From contig JAHLWP010000028.1 in assembly GCA_019057865.1 (NCBI GenBank), positions 1 through 55,770 of the forward strand: a stretch of 55,770 nt of DNA, read 5' to 3'. This stretch comes from Promethearchaeota archaeon (GTDB taxonomy: Archaea; Asgardarchaeota; Lokiarchaeia; Sigyniarchaeales; SOKP01). The notes below the pieces were generated by a model that was not told the DNA's origin, searched no databases, and saw only the letters and a list, made by a program, of their open reading frames with translations. Position numbers and translations under genes: made by a program. This document shows, piece by piece, positions 15,942 to 24,235 of the stretch (the stretch's first letter is position 1; every line of letters starts with the position of its first letter).

Positions 15942-16199
15942 ATTAGCAAATATACCTCGAAAGAATTAAAGCAATACATGGGAAAAATACATTTCGGGGT
16001 TGTAATAACTGTATGTGCTAAAGCAGAAGAAAGATGTCCAACGATTCCAGGAATAGGTACCATATTATATTAGCCCTTTGAGGACCCTGCTACTTTTGAG
16101 GGATCTGACGCAAATAAATTAAATAAATTTCGAGAAGTACGATATAAAATTCATGAAAGATTAATTTCTTGGATGAAAGAAAGAAAAATCTTGAAATAA
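15942..16199 (+). pseudogene. arsC: Remnant of arsenate reductase (LMW-phosphatase-type arsC)
   Basis: In frame with an ATG at 15978, but beginning earlier with ISKYTSKELKQYMGKI, the translation matches the C-terminal two thirds of thioredoxin-coupled arsenate reductase: VVITVCAKAEERCP carries the second and third redox cysteines, then PFEDPATFEGSDANKLNKFREVRYKIHERL. The TAG at about 16071-16073 falls exactly where the family has tryptophan (HWPFEDPA), so TGG has become TAG. The N-terminal phosphate-binding loop CX5R is absent: upstream, the frame closes at 15924-15926, and only scrambled fragments precede it. The gene is therefore dead. It marks the cluster as a former full arsenic operon (arsR, acr3, arsC). 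Confidence 0.8.
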
Positions 16200-16428
16200 T
16201 CACAGTAATTTTTAAATTTATACCCAAATAATCTTCTTAATACATATTTTTTAAATCTAATTCTCTTAACAATGTGAAATTAAATATTTCATTAAGTATA
16301 ATTTAGACTAGAAAAGATTAAATTCTTTGAAAATGAGAGTTTTTCATTTATTAATCGCTTAGATAAGGATATATATATTGATTAACTCTAGAGATATAAT
16401 AATATACTGAAAATATCCTCAAAAAAAT
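16200..16428. other. Intergenic region with promoter of PAN gene
   Basis: About 230 AT-rich bases follow the arsC remnant. A GGATATATATATTG box near 16367-16380 is a good TATA candidate for the PAN gene about 50 bases downstream. No other feature is visible. Confidence 0.4.
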
Positions 16429-17643
16429 ATGCAATCATTACCTGCAGATAAGAAAAAAGAGAAGGACACTAAATCTGGGGAACATTTAATATCCTACACA
16501 CACCATCTGGAAAAACGACTCCGTGCTCTTGAAACTGAGAAACAACTATTAAACACAAAACGTTTAAGTCTAGAAAGAGAATTAAAAAATTTAAGAGAAG
16601 AGATTAATCGATTGAGAGAACCTCCCTTAATCAGGGCTACAATAGTTGATACATTAGATGAAAAAAATGAAAGAGTAATCGTAAAAAGTTCTACTGGACC
16701 AAGTTTTGTAGTAAATACAAATAAGAAGGTTAAATATGAAAAATTATATCCTGGTATGACAGTTGGTTTAAATCAACATTCTTTATCCATTATGGAAATT
16801 TTACCCACTAAACTGGATCCCTTTATCAAAGGAATGGAATTGATTGATACTATTCCTGATATAACTTACAATGACGTTGGAGGTTTGGAAAATCAAATTC
16901 AAGAAGTTAGAGAGATCGTAGAATTACCGTTAAAAAAACCAGAAATATTTAAAAGAATTGGTATTGATCCACCAAAAGGAGTTTTATTTTGTGGTCCTCC
17001 TGGTACTGGTAAAACATTATTGGCAAAAGCAGTGGCTCATGAAACAGAAACTACATTTATAAGGGTGATTGGATCGGAACTAGTTCAAAAATTTATTGGT
17101 GAAGGTGCTCGATATGTAAGAGAAATCTTTAGCTTAGCAAGACAAAAAGCCCCAACTATCTTATTAATTGATGAATTAGATGCTATTGCCGCAGAAAGAA
17201 TGGGAGATGCAACATCAGGAGATAGAGAAGTTCAAAGAACTATGATGCAGTTATTAAATGAGCTAGATGGTTTCGATGAAAGAGGGGATGTAAAGTTTAT
17301 TGGTGTAACAAATAGAGCTGACATTTTAGATCGTGCTTTATTAAGACCTGGTCGATTTGATAGAATAATAGAATTTCCTATTCCTGATGAAAAGGCTAGG
17401 GAAGCAATATTTAAAATTCATATGAGACCGTTAAACATTGATAAAAATATTGATTTAAAGGTATTAGTCAAGATGACACCTCAAGCTACAGGAGCGGATA
17501 TAAAAGCTATTTGTACTGAAGCTGGAATGTTTACAATAAGAAGAGAGGGAGATATTATTACCCGAGAGGATTTCATTAAAGCTGTTAGCAAAATTACGAA
17601 AAAAGAAAAAGAATCTCCTTATTCAACGAACTTTTTTATTTAA
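16429..17643 (+). CDS. pan: Proteasome-activating nucleotidase (PAN)
   Basis: The 404-residue protein has the PAN architecture: an N-terminal coiled coil (about residues 20-65), an OB-fold region (RATIVDTLDEKNERVIVKSS onward), and an AAA ATPase domain with DVGGLENQI, Walker A GPPGTGKT (about 189-196), Walker B LLIDELDA (about 245-252), the second region of homology with TNRAD and R-fingers LRPGRFDR, and a helical lid. PAN hexamers unfold proteins and feed them to the 20S proteasome. The C-terminus ends STNFFI: the hydrophobic-tyrosine-any (HbYX) tail that opens the 20S gate has phenylalanine in place of tyrosine, which is worth testing. The next gene follows after 43 bases on the same strand. 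Confidence 0.95.
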   Translation: MQSLPADKKKEKDTKSGEHLISYTHHLEKRLRALETEKQLLNTKRLSLERELKNLREEINRLREPPLIRATIVDTLDEKNERVIVKSSTGPSFVVNTNKKVKYEKLYPGMTVGLNQHSLSIMEILPTKLDPFIKGMELIDTIPDITYNDVGGLENQIQEVREIVELPLKKPEIFKRIGIDPPKGVLFCGPPGTGKTLLAKAVAHETETTFIRVIGSELVQKFIGEGARYVREIFSLARQKAPTILLIDELDAIAAERMGDATSGDREVQRTMMQLLNELDGFDERGDVKFIGVTNRADILDRALLRPGRFDRIIEFPIPDEKAREAIFKIHMRPLNIDKNIDLKVLVKMTPQATGADIKAICTEAGMFTIRREGDIITREDFIKAVSKITKKEKESPYSTNFFI

Positions 17644-17686
17644 GATTATCATAAATTAAATATTTTAAAAAATTTTTATCCTACAT

Positions 17687-18286
17687 ATGTATAAAAAGGA
17701 TATCACCTCAATTGTAAAAGATTTTGCATATAAAAATTCAGAAAAGGATGATATCCATGGTTATCCGCATGTTATTCGTGTTTATGATTTATGCCTCAAA
17801 ATTGGAAAGGAACTAAGCGCAAATTTACTTGTTTTAAAGTTGGCTGCTCTGTTTCATGATATAGGTAGAGTTGGTGAGCAAAAACCATTTAATAAAAAAA
17901 ATTATGCGGAGATCTCTGCTGAAATTGCTTCAGATTTTCTTTTATCCAAAAATTTTGATATCTCTAACGAAGATATTGAGAATATAATTCACAGTATTAA
18001 AGCTCATTCTTTTTCAAATAAAATAATTCCTAAAACTCTTGAGGCAAAAATATTGTCTGACGCTGACAAATTGGATGCCCTTGGCGCGATTGGAATATAT
18101 CGAACAATTGGTTTTACTGTTAAAAACCATGGCGGGATTGAACAGGTAATTAGCCATATGGAAGAAAAAATATTGGTACTAAAAGATCAATTATTATTAG
18201 ATATTTCAAAAAGAATCGCAAAAGAAAGACAGAAAATCATTTTAGATTTTTATAAAAGAATAAAAAGTGAAAGAGTAGAGTTTTAA
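17687..18286 (+). CDS. HD-domain metal-dependent phosphohydrolase
   Basis: The 199-residue protein has the HD motif set: HGYPHVIRV near the N-terminus (first histidine), AALFHDIGR (His-Asp pair), an ISAEIASDF helix, IKAHSF and SDADKLDALGAIGI (last aspartate). This matches the HDIG/YfbR-like predicted HD hydrolases of archaea and bacteria, around 190-220 residues, which act on nucleotides or phosphoesters. The true substrate is not predictable from sequence. It lies 43 bases after PAN and could share its transcript. It ends just before the minus-strand pseudogene block. Confidence 0.85.
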   Translation: MYKKDITSIVKDFAYKNSEKDDIHGYPHVIRVYDLCLKIGKELSANLLVLKLAALFHDIGRVGEQKPFNKKNYAEISAEIASDFLLSKNFDISNEDIENIIHSIKAHSFSNKIIPKTLEAKILSDADKLDALGAIGIYRTIGFTVKNHGGIEQVISHMEEKILVLKDQLLLDISKRIAKERQKIILDFYKRIKSERVEF

Positions 18287-18352
18287 AAGGTTAATTAGTA
18301 GAATTAGAAATCTTTCCTCGGATCACCATATAAAAGAATTATATTCCAAGAT

Positions 18353-18641
18353 CTAAAGATGATATTGTGTGATATTTATCTGCGGATAGTTTGTTCTCTG
18401 TTCTACAGTGACAGTCGGACTTAATCCTTCTATAAGATCAAATGGTTTCTCATCATCAAATTTAGGCGGAAACCCAATCGATTGGAGATAACGATTCATT
18501 CCCTTATCAAAGATGATATCAAATGCTAGACTGGATTTTCCGGAGCCTGACACCCCTGTTATAAGGGATGTTCACATTTATATCCTTTAAATTATGAATC
18601 CTTGCTCCAACTACCTTTATCTCGTCCATTAATAAACTCAT
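18353..18641 (-). pseudogene. uvrA: Remnant of UvrA excinuclease N-terminus
   Basis: From an ATG at 18641, the frame reads IKVVGARIHNLKDINVNIP, the standard UvrA beginning. The frame then shifts, and the next frame (to 18353) reads ITGVSGSGKSSLAFD, then RYLQSIG, then IEGLSPTVTVEQRT, also canonical UvrA order. About seven residues normally between NIP and TGVSGSGKS are missing, so there is a small deletion with a frameshift. The reading frame stops about 100 residues into what should be a protein of over 900. The remnant is therefore non-functional. Its ATG overlaps the stop of the upstream methyltransferase fragment (ATGA), as in an intact operon, so these two genes were probably once adjacent and intact. 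Confidence 0.85.
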
Positions 18642-19165
18642 CTCTTAATGTGGTTTATTTTTTGGATTATATAAGTTATACAATCAAATCCCGTGGTATT
18701 TTTCTTGACCATCTCTATTTCATTTACATGTCGTTTAATATCTTCAATATCATCGAGATTATCATGCTTTTTACGTAAAGTATTAATCTTTTCCTCCAAG
18801 GGAGCATAATATTCCGTCCACCAACATTCCTTTGCCCAAGGTATTTGTTTAACGAGTTTAAAGCCGAATTTAGGGAAGTGCTTGAGCTTTCTATCTGCCC
18901 AGTTAGTCGCTTCACCCGTGATCATAAAGCCATTCAGGTTCAGCACTCTATTACATTCCGTTAAGGTTTTCTTGAGATCAAGCAAGTGTATAACCCCTTC
19001 TTTCCAAATAATGTCAAACCTCTCGTCCTCAAATTGCGTGTCATATACTGAACGATTATACACCTTTACCCTGTCTGGAAGACCTTCTTGCTTAATCTTA
19101 AGATTTAATTTATCCAAGGCACTCTGATCAATGTCAATTCCAGTTATCTCACCATTACTTAACTT
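18638..19165 (-). pseudogene. N-terminally truncated SAM methyltransferase
   Basis: The open frame gives NGEITGIDIDQSALDKL (end of motif I and motif II region of a class I methyltransferase), then FDIIWKEGVIHLLDLKKTLTECNRVLNLNGFMITGEAT, matching the family's core, and a C-terminal helical part to the stop at 18638. The glycine-rich SAM-binding loop that should precede NGEITGID is missing: the frame is closed by a TAG at 19166-19168, and the bases beyond belong to a different gene (DUF4125) whose C-terminal end overlaps this fragment by about ten bases. The junction therefore looks like a deletion fusing two broken genes. A TTG at 19117 would permit a 159-residue product, but without the SAM loop it should be inactive. 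Confidence 0.75.
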
Positions 19166-19580
19166 CTAATTCACAAGAGAGATAATTTGTGAAGTGTTGA
19201 GCTTTGTATTTAATGCTTGTTGGATATTTATTTGATAATTGTTCCATCCAATAAGCTTCAATTGAGACTATTTCCTTAATTAGTGGATTATTGTTTAGTG
19301 GAGGAATAGTATTATTCATCCTAGCGTATTTCTCCGTTAAAAGATTTCTTTTTGTGGATAAAGCAACTTGTAAATCGTTTAAATAGGATTTTAAAGATTC
19401 TAATGATAAAACTGAATGGTTCATTTCTCTCATAATTTCGAAGGTTTCAGGAAGATCTTGGCAGAGAGAAGGTTCAATTGTTCTAACTTTTTGGAACATA
19501 CCCAATTCAATAGCAATTATTTTTTTTAACTACTTCCTTTGTTTTCTAGGATTCATGTATTTTCTCTCTGGTTTTGACAT
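19155..19580 (-). pseudogene. DUF4125 protein with in-frame stop and lost C-terminus
   Basis: From the ATG at 19578-19580 the translation begins MSKPERKYMNPRKQRK, is interrupted by a TAG at 19530-19532, and continues in the same frame as LKKIIAIELGMFQKVR..SLCQDLPETFEIMR..LESYL-like..NLLTEKYARM..., which is the DUF4125 pattern. The C-terminus stops at the junction with the methyltransferase remnant (NYLSCELEV then stop), whereas family members continue further. The gene thus has a nonsense codon near the N-terminus and a deletion at its end. A shorter start (ATG at 19505) gives 116 residues and could be translated, but would lack the first helix. The function of DUF4125 is unknown. Confidence 0.7.
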
Positions 19581-19726
19581 AGCGCACCTCTCAAAATTGA
19601 ATTAATAATAGAGAAGTCATATTTGAATTAATAATGAAAAAGGATATATTTTAAGATATGTTTAATTCTTTATTTGAAAATTAAAAGTTATCATTATTAA
19701 GAAAATTATTAATGGGGATAAATAAT

Positions 19727-20845
19727 ATGAGTTCAAATGATATAGAGATATACAGAAAACTACAAGAACATTTTGATAAAATGCCTATAGGTTTTCCTGC
19801 TGTTAAATCTGGTTCTGATTTACGTTTGTTAAAACATCTTTTCACGCCTGAAGAAGCTAAAATAGCAATGTTATTGAAATTTGGCTGGGATAGAGATTTA
19901 GAAACATTAGAAACCATTTTTAAACGTACTAAAAAAACTGAAATATCTATTGAAGAATTAGAACAAATATTGGATAGGATGGCTAAAAAAGGATCTATTA
20001 TGTCAAAACGAGAAGGAGACAAAACCTATTATGGTAACGCATTACTAGTGGTTGGTATGTTCGAGTTTCAAGTAAATAAGCTTACAAAAGAATTTGTTAA
20101 AGACTTTGAAGAGTATTATATGGAAGCTTGGCTCCCAGAAGCTATGAAGGTTAGAGCTGCTCAGCTACGCACAATTCCAGTAGAGCAAAGCATTGAACCT
20201 GAGCATAATGTAAGTACATATGATGATCTTGAAAAACTTCTTGAAACTACAGACGGACCTATTGTAATAGTAAATTGTATTTGTAAACAGGCAAAGGATG
20301 TATTGGAAACCCCTTGCAAAGTCACAGAAAGGAGAGAAATTTGTATGGGATTTGGTAAAATGGCTCAATTATATATTGATCAAGGATGGGGTCGACAAAT
20401 TAATAATGAAGAAGCTCTCGATATTTTAAGAAAAAATGAGGAAGAGGGACATGTGCTTCAACCAGATAACTCACAAAATTTATCTTTTATTTGTAGTTGT
20501 TGTGGTTGTTGTTGTGAGAATTTAACGAAACTTGTATTATTACCCAATCCAGGAGATTTCTCAATAACTAATTATTATGCAGAAGTGGATTCTGATTTAT
20601 GTTCAGGTTGCGATACCTGTGTGGAAATTTGTCCAATGAAAGCAATTTCTCTTAAAGATGATATTTCCTTAATAAAAAGGAAACGTTGTATAGGCTGTGG
20701 AAATTGTGTTGCTAAATGTCCATCTGAAGCTATTAAACTTCTTAAAAGAGAAAGACAATTTGATCCTTTCCCAACGATGGATTATTTATTTGATAGAGTT
20801 ATGCTACGAAAAATGAAACTTATAGAAAAAGGATTGAAATCTTGA
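19727..20845 (+). CDS. Winged-helix/ferredoxin fusion protein, copy 1
   Basis: The 372-residue protein (from ATG 19727, preceded by GGGGAT; an ATG at 19712 would add five residues) has an N-terminal winged-helix-like part (LFTPEEAKIAMLLKF, LEQILDRMAKKGSIMSKREGDKTYYGNAL) and a C-terminal double 4Fe-4S ferredoxin (CSGCDTCVEICPMKAI and CIGCGNCVAKCPSEAI). Between them lies a cysteine-dense segment: NCICKQAKDVLETPC, REICMG, and ICSCCGCCCENL. Such proteins occur in anaerobic archaea and bacteria, are annotated only as 4Fe-4S binding proteins, and may couple redox state to another function. A tandem paralogue follows after about 70 bases. No membrane segment is present. Confidence 0.8.
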   Translation: MSSNDIEIYRKLQEHFDKMPIGFPAVKSGSDLRLLKHLFTPEEAKIAMLLKFGWDRDLETLETIFKRTKKTEISIEELEQILDRMAKKGSIMSKREGDKTYYGNALLVVGMFEFQVNKLTKEFVKDFEEYYMEAWLPEAMKVRAAQLRTIPVEQSIEPEHNVSTYDDLEKLLETTDGPIVIVNCICKQAKDVLETPCKVTERREICMGFGKMAQLYIDQGWGRQINNEEALDILRKNEEEGHVLQPDNSQNLSFICSCCGCCCENLTKLVLLPNPGDFSITNYYAEVDSDLCSGCDTCVEICPMKAISLKDDISLIKRKRCIGCGNCVAKCPSEAIKLLKRERQFDPFPTMDYLFDRVMLRKMKLIEKGLKS

Positions 20846-20913
20846 AGAATAAGATTTAATTAAATATTTTTATCCAATTAAATTAATAATAATTAAAGGG
20901 TGAAAATTAAATT

Positions 20914-22020
20914 ATGACAGAAAATATTTATCGAAAATTACAAGAACACCTTGATAAGATGCCCATAGGTTTCCCTAGGGCGAAATCAGGAGCAGATATA
21001 CGTTTGTTAGAATATCTTTTTACACCTGAAGAGGCAAAAATAGCTACATTTTTAAAATTTGAGTGGTATAGAGATGTTGAGTCATTAGAACAGATTTATG
21101 AACGAATTAAAAATACGGGAATATCCTTAAAAGATTTAGAGAGAAATTTAGACAATATGGCAAAAAAGGGATCTATATTATCAAAAAGAGAAGGAAAAAA
21201 GAAATATTTCGGTAACGCTTTGGTGATAATTGGTTTATACGAATACCAAGTCAATAAACTTACAACCGAATTTTTAAATGTTTTAAATGAATATATTAGT
21301 GAAGTCTGGGGTGCGGAAGCTAATCCAACAGATTATCATCAATTGCGTGTTATTCCCGTTGATGTTAGTTTTGACTCAGAACTTAATATTGCTCCTTATG
21401 ATAATGTAAAAAAGATTATAGAAGACTGCGATGGCCCATTTGTAAAAATTAACTGTGTTTGCCGTCAAGAAATGGAATTTCACGGAGAGCCATGTAAAAT
21501 GACTAAACATAACGATAATTGCCTAGGGTTGGGAGATATGGCTCAAATGTACATCGATCAAGGATGGGGAACCCAAATTAGCAAGGAAGAAACTCTTGAA
21601 ATTTTACACCGAAATCAGGAAGAGGGATTAATTTTTCGACCAAGTAATTCTCAAAAAGTAGATTTTATTTGTAGTTGCTGTTATTGCTGTGATGGAGGGA
21701 TTTCAAGTTTACGAAACCTACCCAATCCTGCAGATTTTGTAGATTCTAATTACTACTCGCAAATAGATCCTGAATTATGTACCGGGTGTGGTACATGTCT
21801 TGAACGTTGTCAGGTTAAAGCCATTACTCTTATTGACGATATAGCTTCAATAGACCTAAAAAGATGTATTGGTTGTGGAAATTGTATTATAGTTTGCCCA
21901 TCTGAAGCTATTTCACTTCATCAAAAAGAAGAACAATATATTCCTCCTCAAACTATGGATGATCTTTATGATATGATATTAATTGAAAAAACTAAGTTAA
22001 AAGAACGTAAATCAAAATAA
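20914..22020 (+). CDS. Winged-helix/ferredoxin fusion protein, copy 2
   Basis: The 368-residue paralogue of the preceding gene shares the N-terminal block (YRKLQEHLDKMPIGFPRAKSGADIRLLEYLFTPEEAKIA region), the winged-helix segment, NCVCRQEMEFHGEPC, ICSCCYCCDGG and two ferredoxin motifs. In the first ferredoxin motif the usual proline after the fourth cysteine is glutamine (CGTCLERCQ), while the second is canonical (CGNCIIVCPSEAI). One cysteine of the CCGCCC cluster in copy 1 is lost (CCYCC). The two copies are similar along their whole length but clearly diverged, so the duplication is old. They probably form an operon or heteromeric pair; the function is unknown. Confidence 0.8.
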   Translation: MTENIYRKLQEHLDKMPIGFPRAKSGADIRLLEYLFTPEEAKIATFLKFEWYRDVESLEQIYERIKNTGISLKDLERNLDNMAKKGSILSKREGKKKYFGNALVIIGLYEYQVNKLTTEFLNVLNEYISEVWGAEANPTDYHQLRVIPVDVSFDSELNIAPYDNVKKIIEDCDGPFVKINCVCRQEMEFHGEPCKMTKHNDNCLGLGDMAQMYIDQGWGTQISKEETLEILHRNQEEGLIFRPSNSQKVDFICSCCYCCDGGISSLRNLPNPADFVDSNYYSQIDPELCTGCGTCLERCQVKAITLIDDIASIDLKRCIGCGNCIIVCPSEAISLHQKEEQYIPPQTMDDLYDMILIEKTKLKERKSK

Positions 22021-22035
22021 TAAATTATTTTTTCA

Positions 22036-22575
22036 TTATTTCTTATAATAACTATAGACAGTGCCTTCTTCAATCCAACTCCAGTGGAACATTGGTTTGT
22101 GAAACTCTTTAACCAATTTAAAACCAGAATTTTCCATTTTTTTTTTAACTTCCTCTAAATCAATTCCATGATATCCTATATGTGTTGCGAAATAAGATAA
22201 AAAACCAGTTTTATCTTTTAAAATTCGATAAATTTCTTTCAATAATGTAATCCTATCCTCTTTATCTAATAGGTGATATACATCGTAAACTAATACTACA
22301 TCTAAGGAATTGTCTTTAAGAGTAATTCCAATTTCTTTAGAAGTTTTAATTATCTCTATATTTGTAATCTTTTGAGTCTGAATCTTTTCAGTTAACTCAT
22401 TAAGTGATTCCTCATCATTATCAAGGGCATAAATCTTTCCCTCGTTTCCTACAATTTTTGACGCAATTTGAGTATAAGTGCCTGATCCACATCCAAAATC
22501 TAAAATTTCCTGTCCTTCTTTAATACCTATTTCTCTAAGCACCGTTTCTCCTTTAGATTTTAACCAAACTTCCAT
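22036..22575 (-). CDS. Class I SAM-dependent methyltransferase
   Basis: The 179-residue protein has a complete class I methyltransferase core: motif I ILDFGCGSGTYTQIA (about residues 24-38), acidic YALDND after strand 2, DNSLDVVLVYDVYHLL as motif IV, and YRILKDKTGFLSYF as motif V. It resembles the UbiE/Methyltransf_11 group, whose substrates vary widely (quinones, small molecules, arsenite in some). The C-terminal end HKPMFHWSWIEEGTVYSYYKK closes the fold. It is transcribed convergently with the ferredoxin-fusion genes (16-base gap). Confidence 0.85.
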   Translation of the reverse strand: MEVWLKSKGETVLREIGIKEGQEILDFGCGSGTYTQIASKIVGNEGKIYALDNDEESLNELTEKIQTQKITNIEIIKTSKEIGITLKDNSLDVVLVYDVYHLLDKEDRITLLKEIYRILKDKTGFLSYFATHIGYHGIDLEEVKKKMENSGFKLVKEFHKPMFHWSWIEEGTVYSYYKK

Positions 22576-22722
22576 CTTATTATTAGATAATCATTTATGA
22601 ATTAAAATTTTAAGTTTATGAATTCCTTAAAAAAAAAGTTGTTCGTGTTATTAGTACGAAAATTCGCTTCTATCTGAAATTTAAAAAAACAAAAACTATA
22701 AGTAATAATTAATGGAAGGAGC

Positions 22723-22811
22723 TAATCCGCACCAAACATTGGATTTCGCCCTCTATTAAGCTCAAAAAAGAGCTTAATTTTCTAATACCTTTTTATTTTA
22801 TGGTCGGATTA
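22723..22811. other. Possible structured RNA or regulatory element
   Basis: TAATCCG (22723-22729) and ACCA (22731-22734) pair with TGGT (22801-22804) and CGGATTA (22805-22811) to form an 11-bp helix with one bulged C. Inside it, ATTAAGCTC (22755-22763) and GAGCTTAAT (22770-22778) form a perfect 9-bp hairpin with a six-A loop. This lies in the 343-base gap between the methyltransferase and the GH4 gene, about 110 bases before the GH4 start. I cannot match it to a known RNA: no T-loop for a tRNA and no boxes for a C/D RNA. It could be a leader structure, a small RNA or a degenerate element. No ORF covers it. Confidence 0.3.
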
Positions 22812-22918
22812 AATTCCTTTCACTTCTTTTTTATATCACTCAGAATCCTAATAAGTTCTTAATCATTATACTAATATCAATATTATTAACTTTTAAAAAG
22901 AGGATAAGGGATATTACG

Positions 22919-24235
22919 TTGTCAAATGAAAAACTTGTTTTGATAGGGGCAGGTTCATTACAATTTGGGCTAGGCAGTGTAGGCAGTATTTTGAATAGTG
23001 AAATTTTGAAGGGTGCTACTATTTGCTTGCATGATATTAACGAAGAAGCTCTCAAATTAGCACATGAAGCATGTGAATCAGCCATTAATAAAAGAAATCT
23101 AGATTTTACCTTGGAATCAACGATGATTAGGAAAGAGGCATTGAAAAATGCTACATTCATCATTAATTCAATTGAAATAACACCAAGATTCAAATTATTA
23201 GATATGGATTATCGAGTGCCGCAAGAATTCGGAAATAAACAAATTATGGGAGAAAATGGAGGTCCAGGTGGTTTGTTCCATTCACTCCGGACTATTCCAC
23301 CTATATTAGATATTTGTGAAGATATCCAAAAAATATGTCCTAGTGCTCTTTTTATAAATTATTCTAACCCATTAAGTAGAATTTGCTTAGCTATAAAAAG
23401 AAAATATCCATCCTTAAAATTCGTAGGGTTATGTCATGAATTTGAAGATTTTATTCCAATTTTAACCAAAATTCTTGGAAAACCGGTATTAAACTTCAAA
23501 ATCAAGGCAGGAGGGTTAAATCATTTTGGAGTTATTCTAGATATTAAACATAAAGATACCGGTCAAGATGCTTATCCTATAATACATAAAAATGGTCCAA
23601 AATTATTAAGATCGATAGAACAGGGTCCACTTTTAGATAGTGGTTATGATTTTATTGCCTTCATTTTGGAAACGTATGATTATCTTCCATACACCACTGA
23701 CGGCCATTATGGAGAATATATGCAGTGGGCTTGGGAACTAGTTGATATACCCGCTACACGCAAGTTCATAAGAGACTATGAACAATTTTTAAGTAACCAG
23801 TCTGAAAGACTTAAACGTCTTATAAAGATAGGGAAAGGTGCTAAAATTGTAAAATTGGACGGAGAACGTGCGATACCAATTATTGAAGGAATTGTATCAG
23901 ATGCCAATCATGAAGAAGCTTCAGTAAATATTCCCAACGATGATATTATTACCAACTTAACACAAGATTTAGTTGTTGAATGTCCAGCAATTATAAATAA
24001 AAGTGGTATTCATGGTATTAAACTTGGAGAATATCCTAAAAGCCTTGCTGCTTTATTAAGAACTCAAGCTTCAGTTCAGGATTTAGTTGTAGAAGCAATA
24101 CTTACCAAATCTAAGGATATTGCATTGCAAGCATTACTCGCAGATCCTGTTGTTGAAACTTATTGGCAGGCAAAAAAGATTTTGGAAGAAATGCTTAGAC
24201 TACAAGAAAAATACCTTCAAATAGAATTAGAATGA
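22919..24235 (+). CDS. Glycoside hydrolase family 4 enzyme
   Basis: The 438-residue protein carries the GH4 features: an NAD-binding Rossmann loop near the start (IGAGSLQFG, about residues 8-16), EITPRF followed by GENGGPGGLFHSLRTIP, YSNPLSRICLA, FVGLCHE with the metal-binding cysteine, and AGGLNHFGV with the metal-binding histidine. GH4 enzymes cleave alpha- or beta-glycosides by an NAD-dependent redox elimination using Mn2+ or another divalent metal; substrates range from 6-phospho-glucosides to alpha-galacturonides. The exact sugar is not predictable here. Start is a TTG at 22919 behind an AGGATAAGGGAT stretch that can serve as ribosome site. Confidence 0.88.
   Translation: MSNEKLVLIGAGSLQFGLGSVGSILNSEILKGATICLHDINEEALKLAHEACESAINKRNLDFTLESTMIRKEALKNATFIINSIEITPRFKLLDMDYRVPQEFGNKQIMGENGGPGGLFHSLRTIPPILDICEDIQKICPSALFINYSNPLSRICLAIKRKYPSLKFVGLCHEFEDFIPILTKILGKPVLNFKIKAGGLNHFGVILDIKHKDTGQDAYPIIHKNGPKLLRSIEQGPLLDSGYDFIAFILETYDYLPYTTDGHYGEYMQWAWELVDIPATRKFIRDYEQFLSNQSERLKRLIKIGKGAKIVKLDGERAIPIIEGIVSDANHEEASVNIPNDDIITNLTQDLVVECPAIINKSGIHGIKLGEYPKSLAALLRTQASVQDLVVEAILTKSKDIALQALLADPVVETYWQAKKILEEMLRLQEKYLQIELE

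Noticed and set aside
19530..19532. In-frame TAG codons in the DUF4125 and arsC remnants as possible pyrrolysine sites
   Set aside because: TAG serves as an ordinary stop after other genes here (for example the two surface proteins), and both affected genes show further damage such as missing ends and frameshifts, so nonsense mutation is the simpler reading.
22723..22811. tRNA gene in the structured element
   Set aside because: A seven-pair end helix resembles an acceptor stem, but there is no recognisable T-loop, D-arm or anticodon arm, so it is not called a tRNA.
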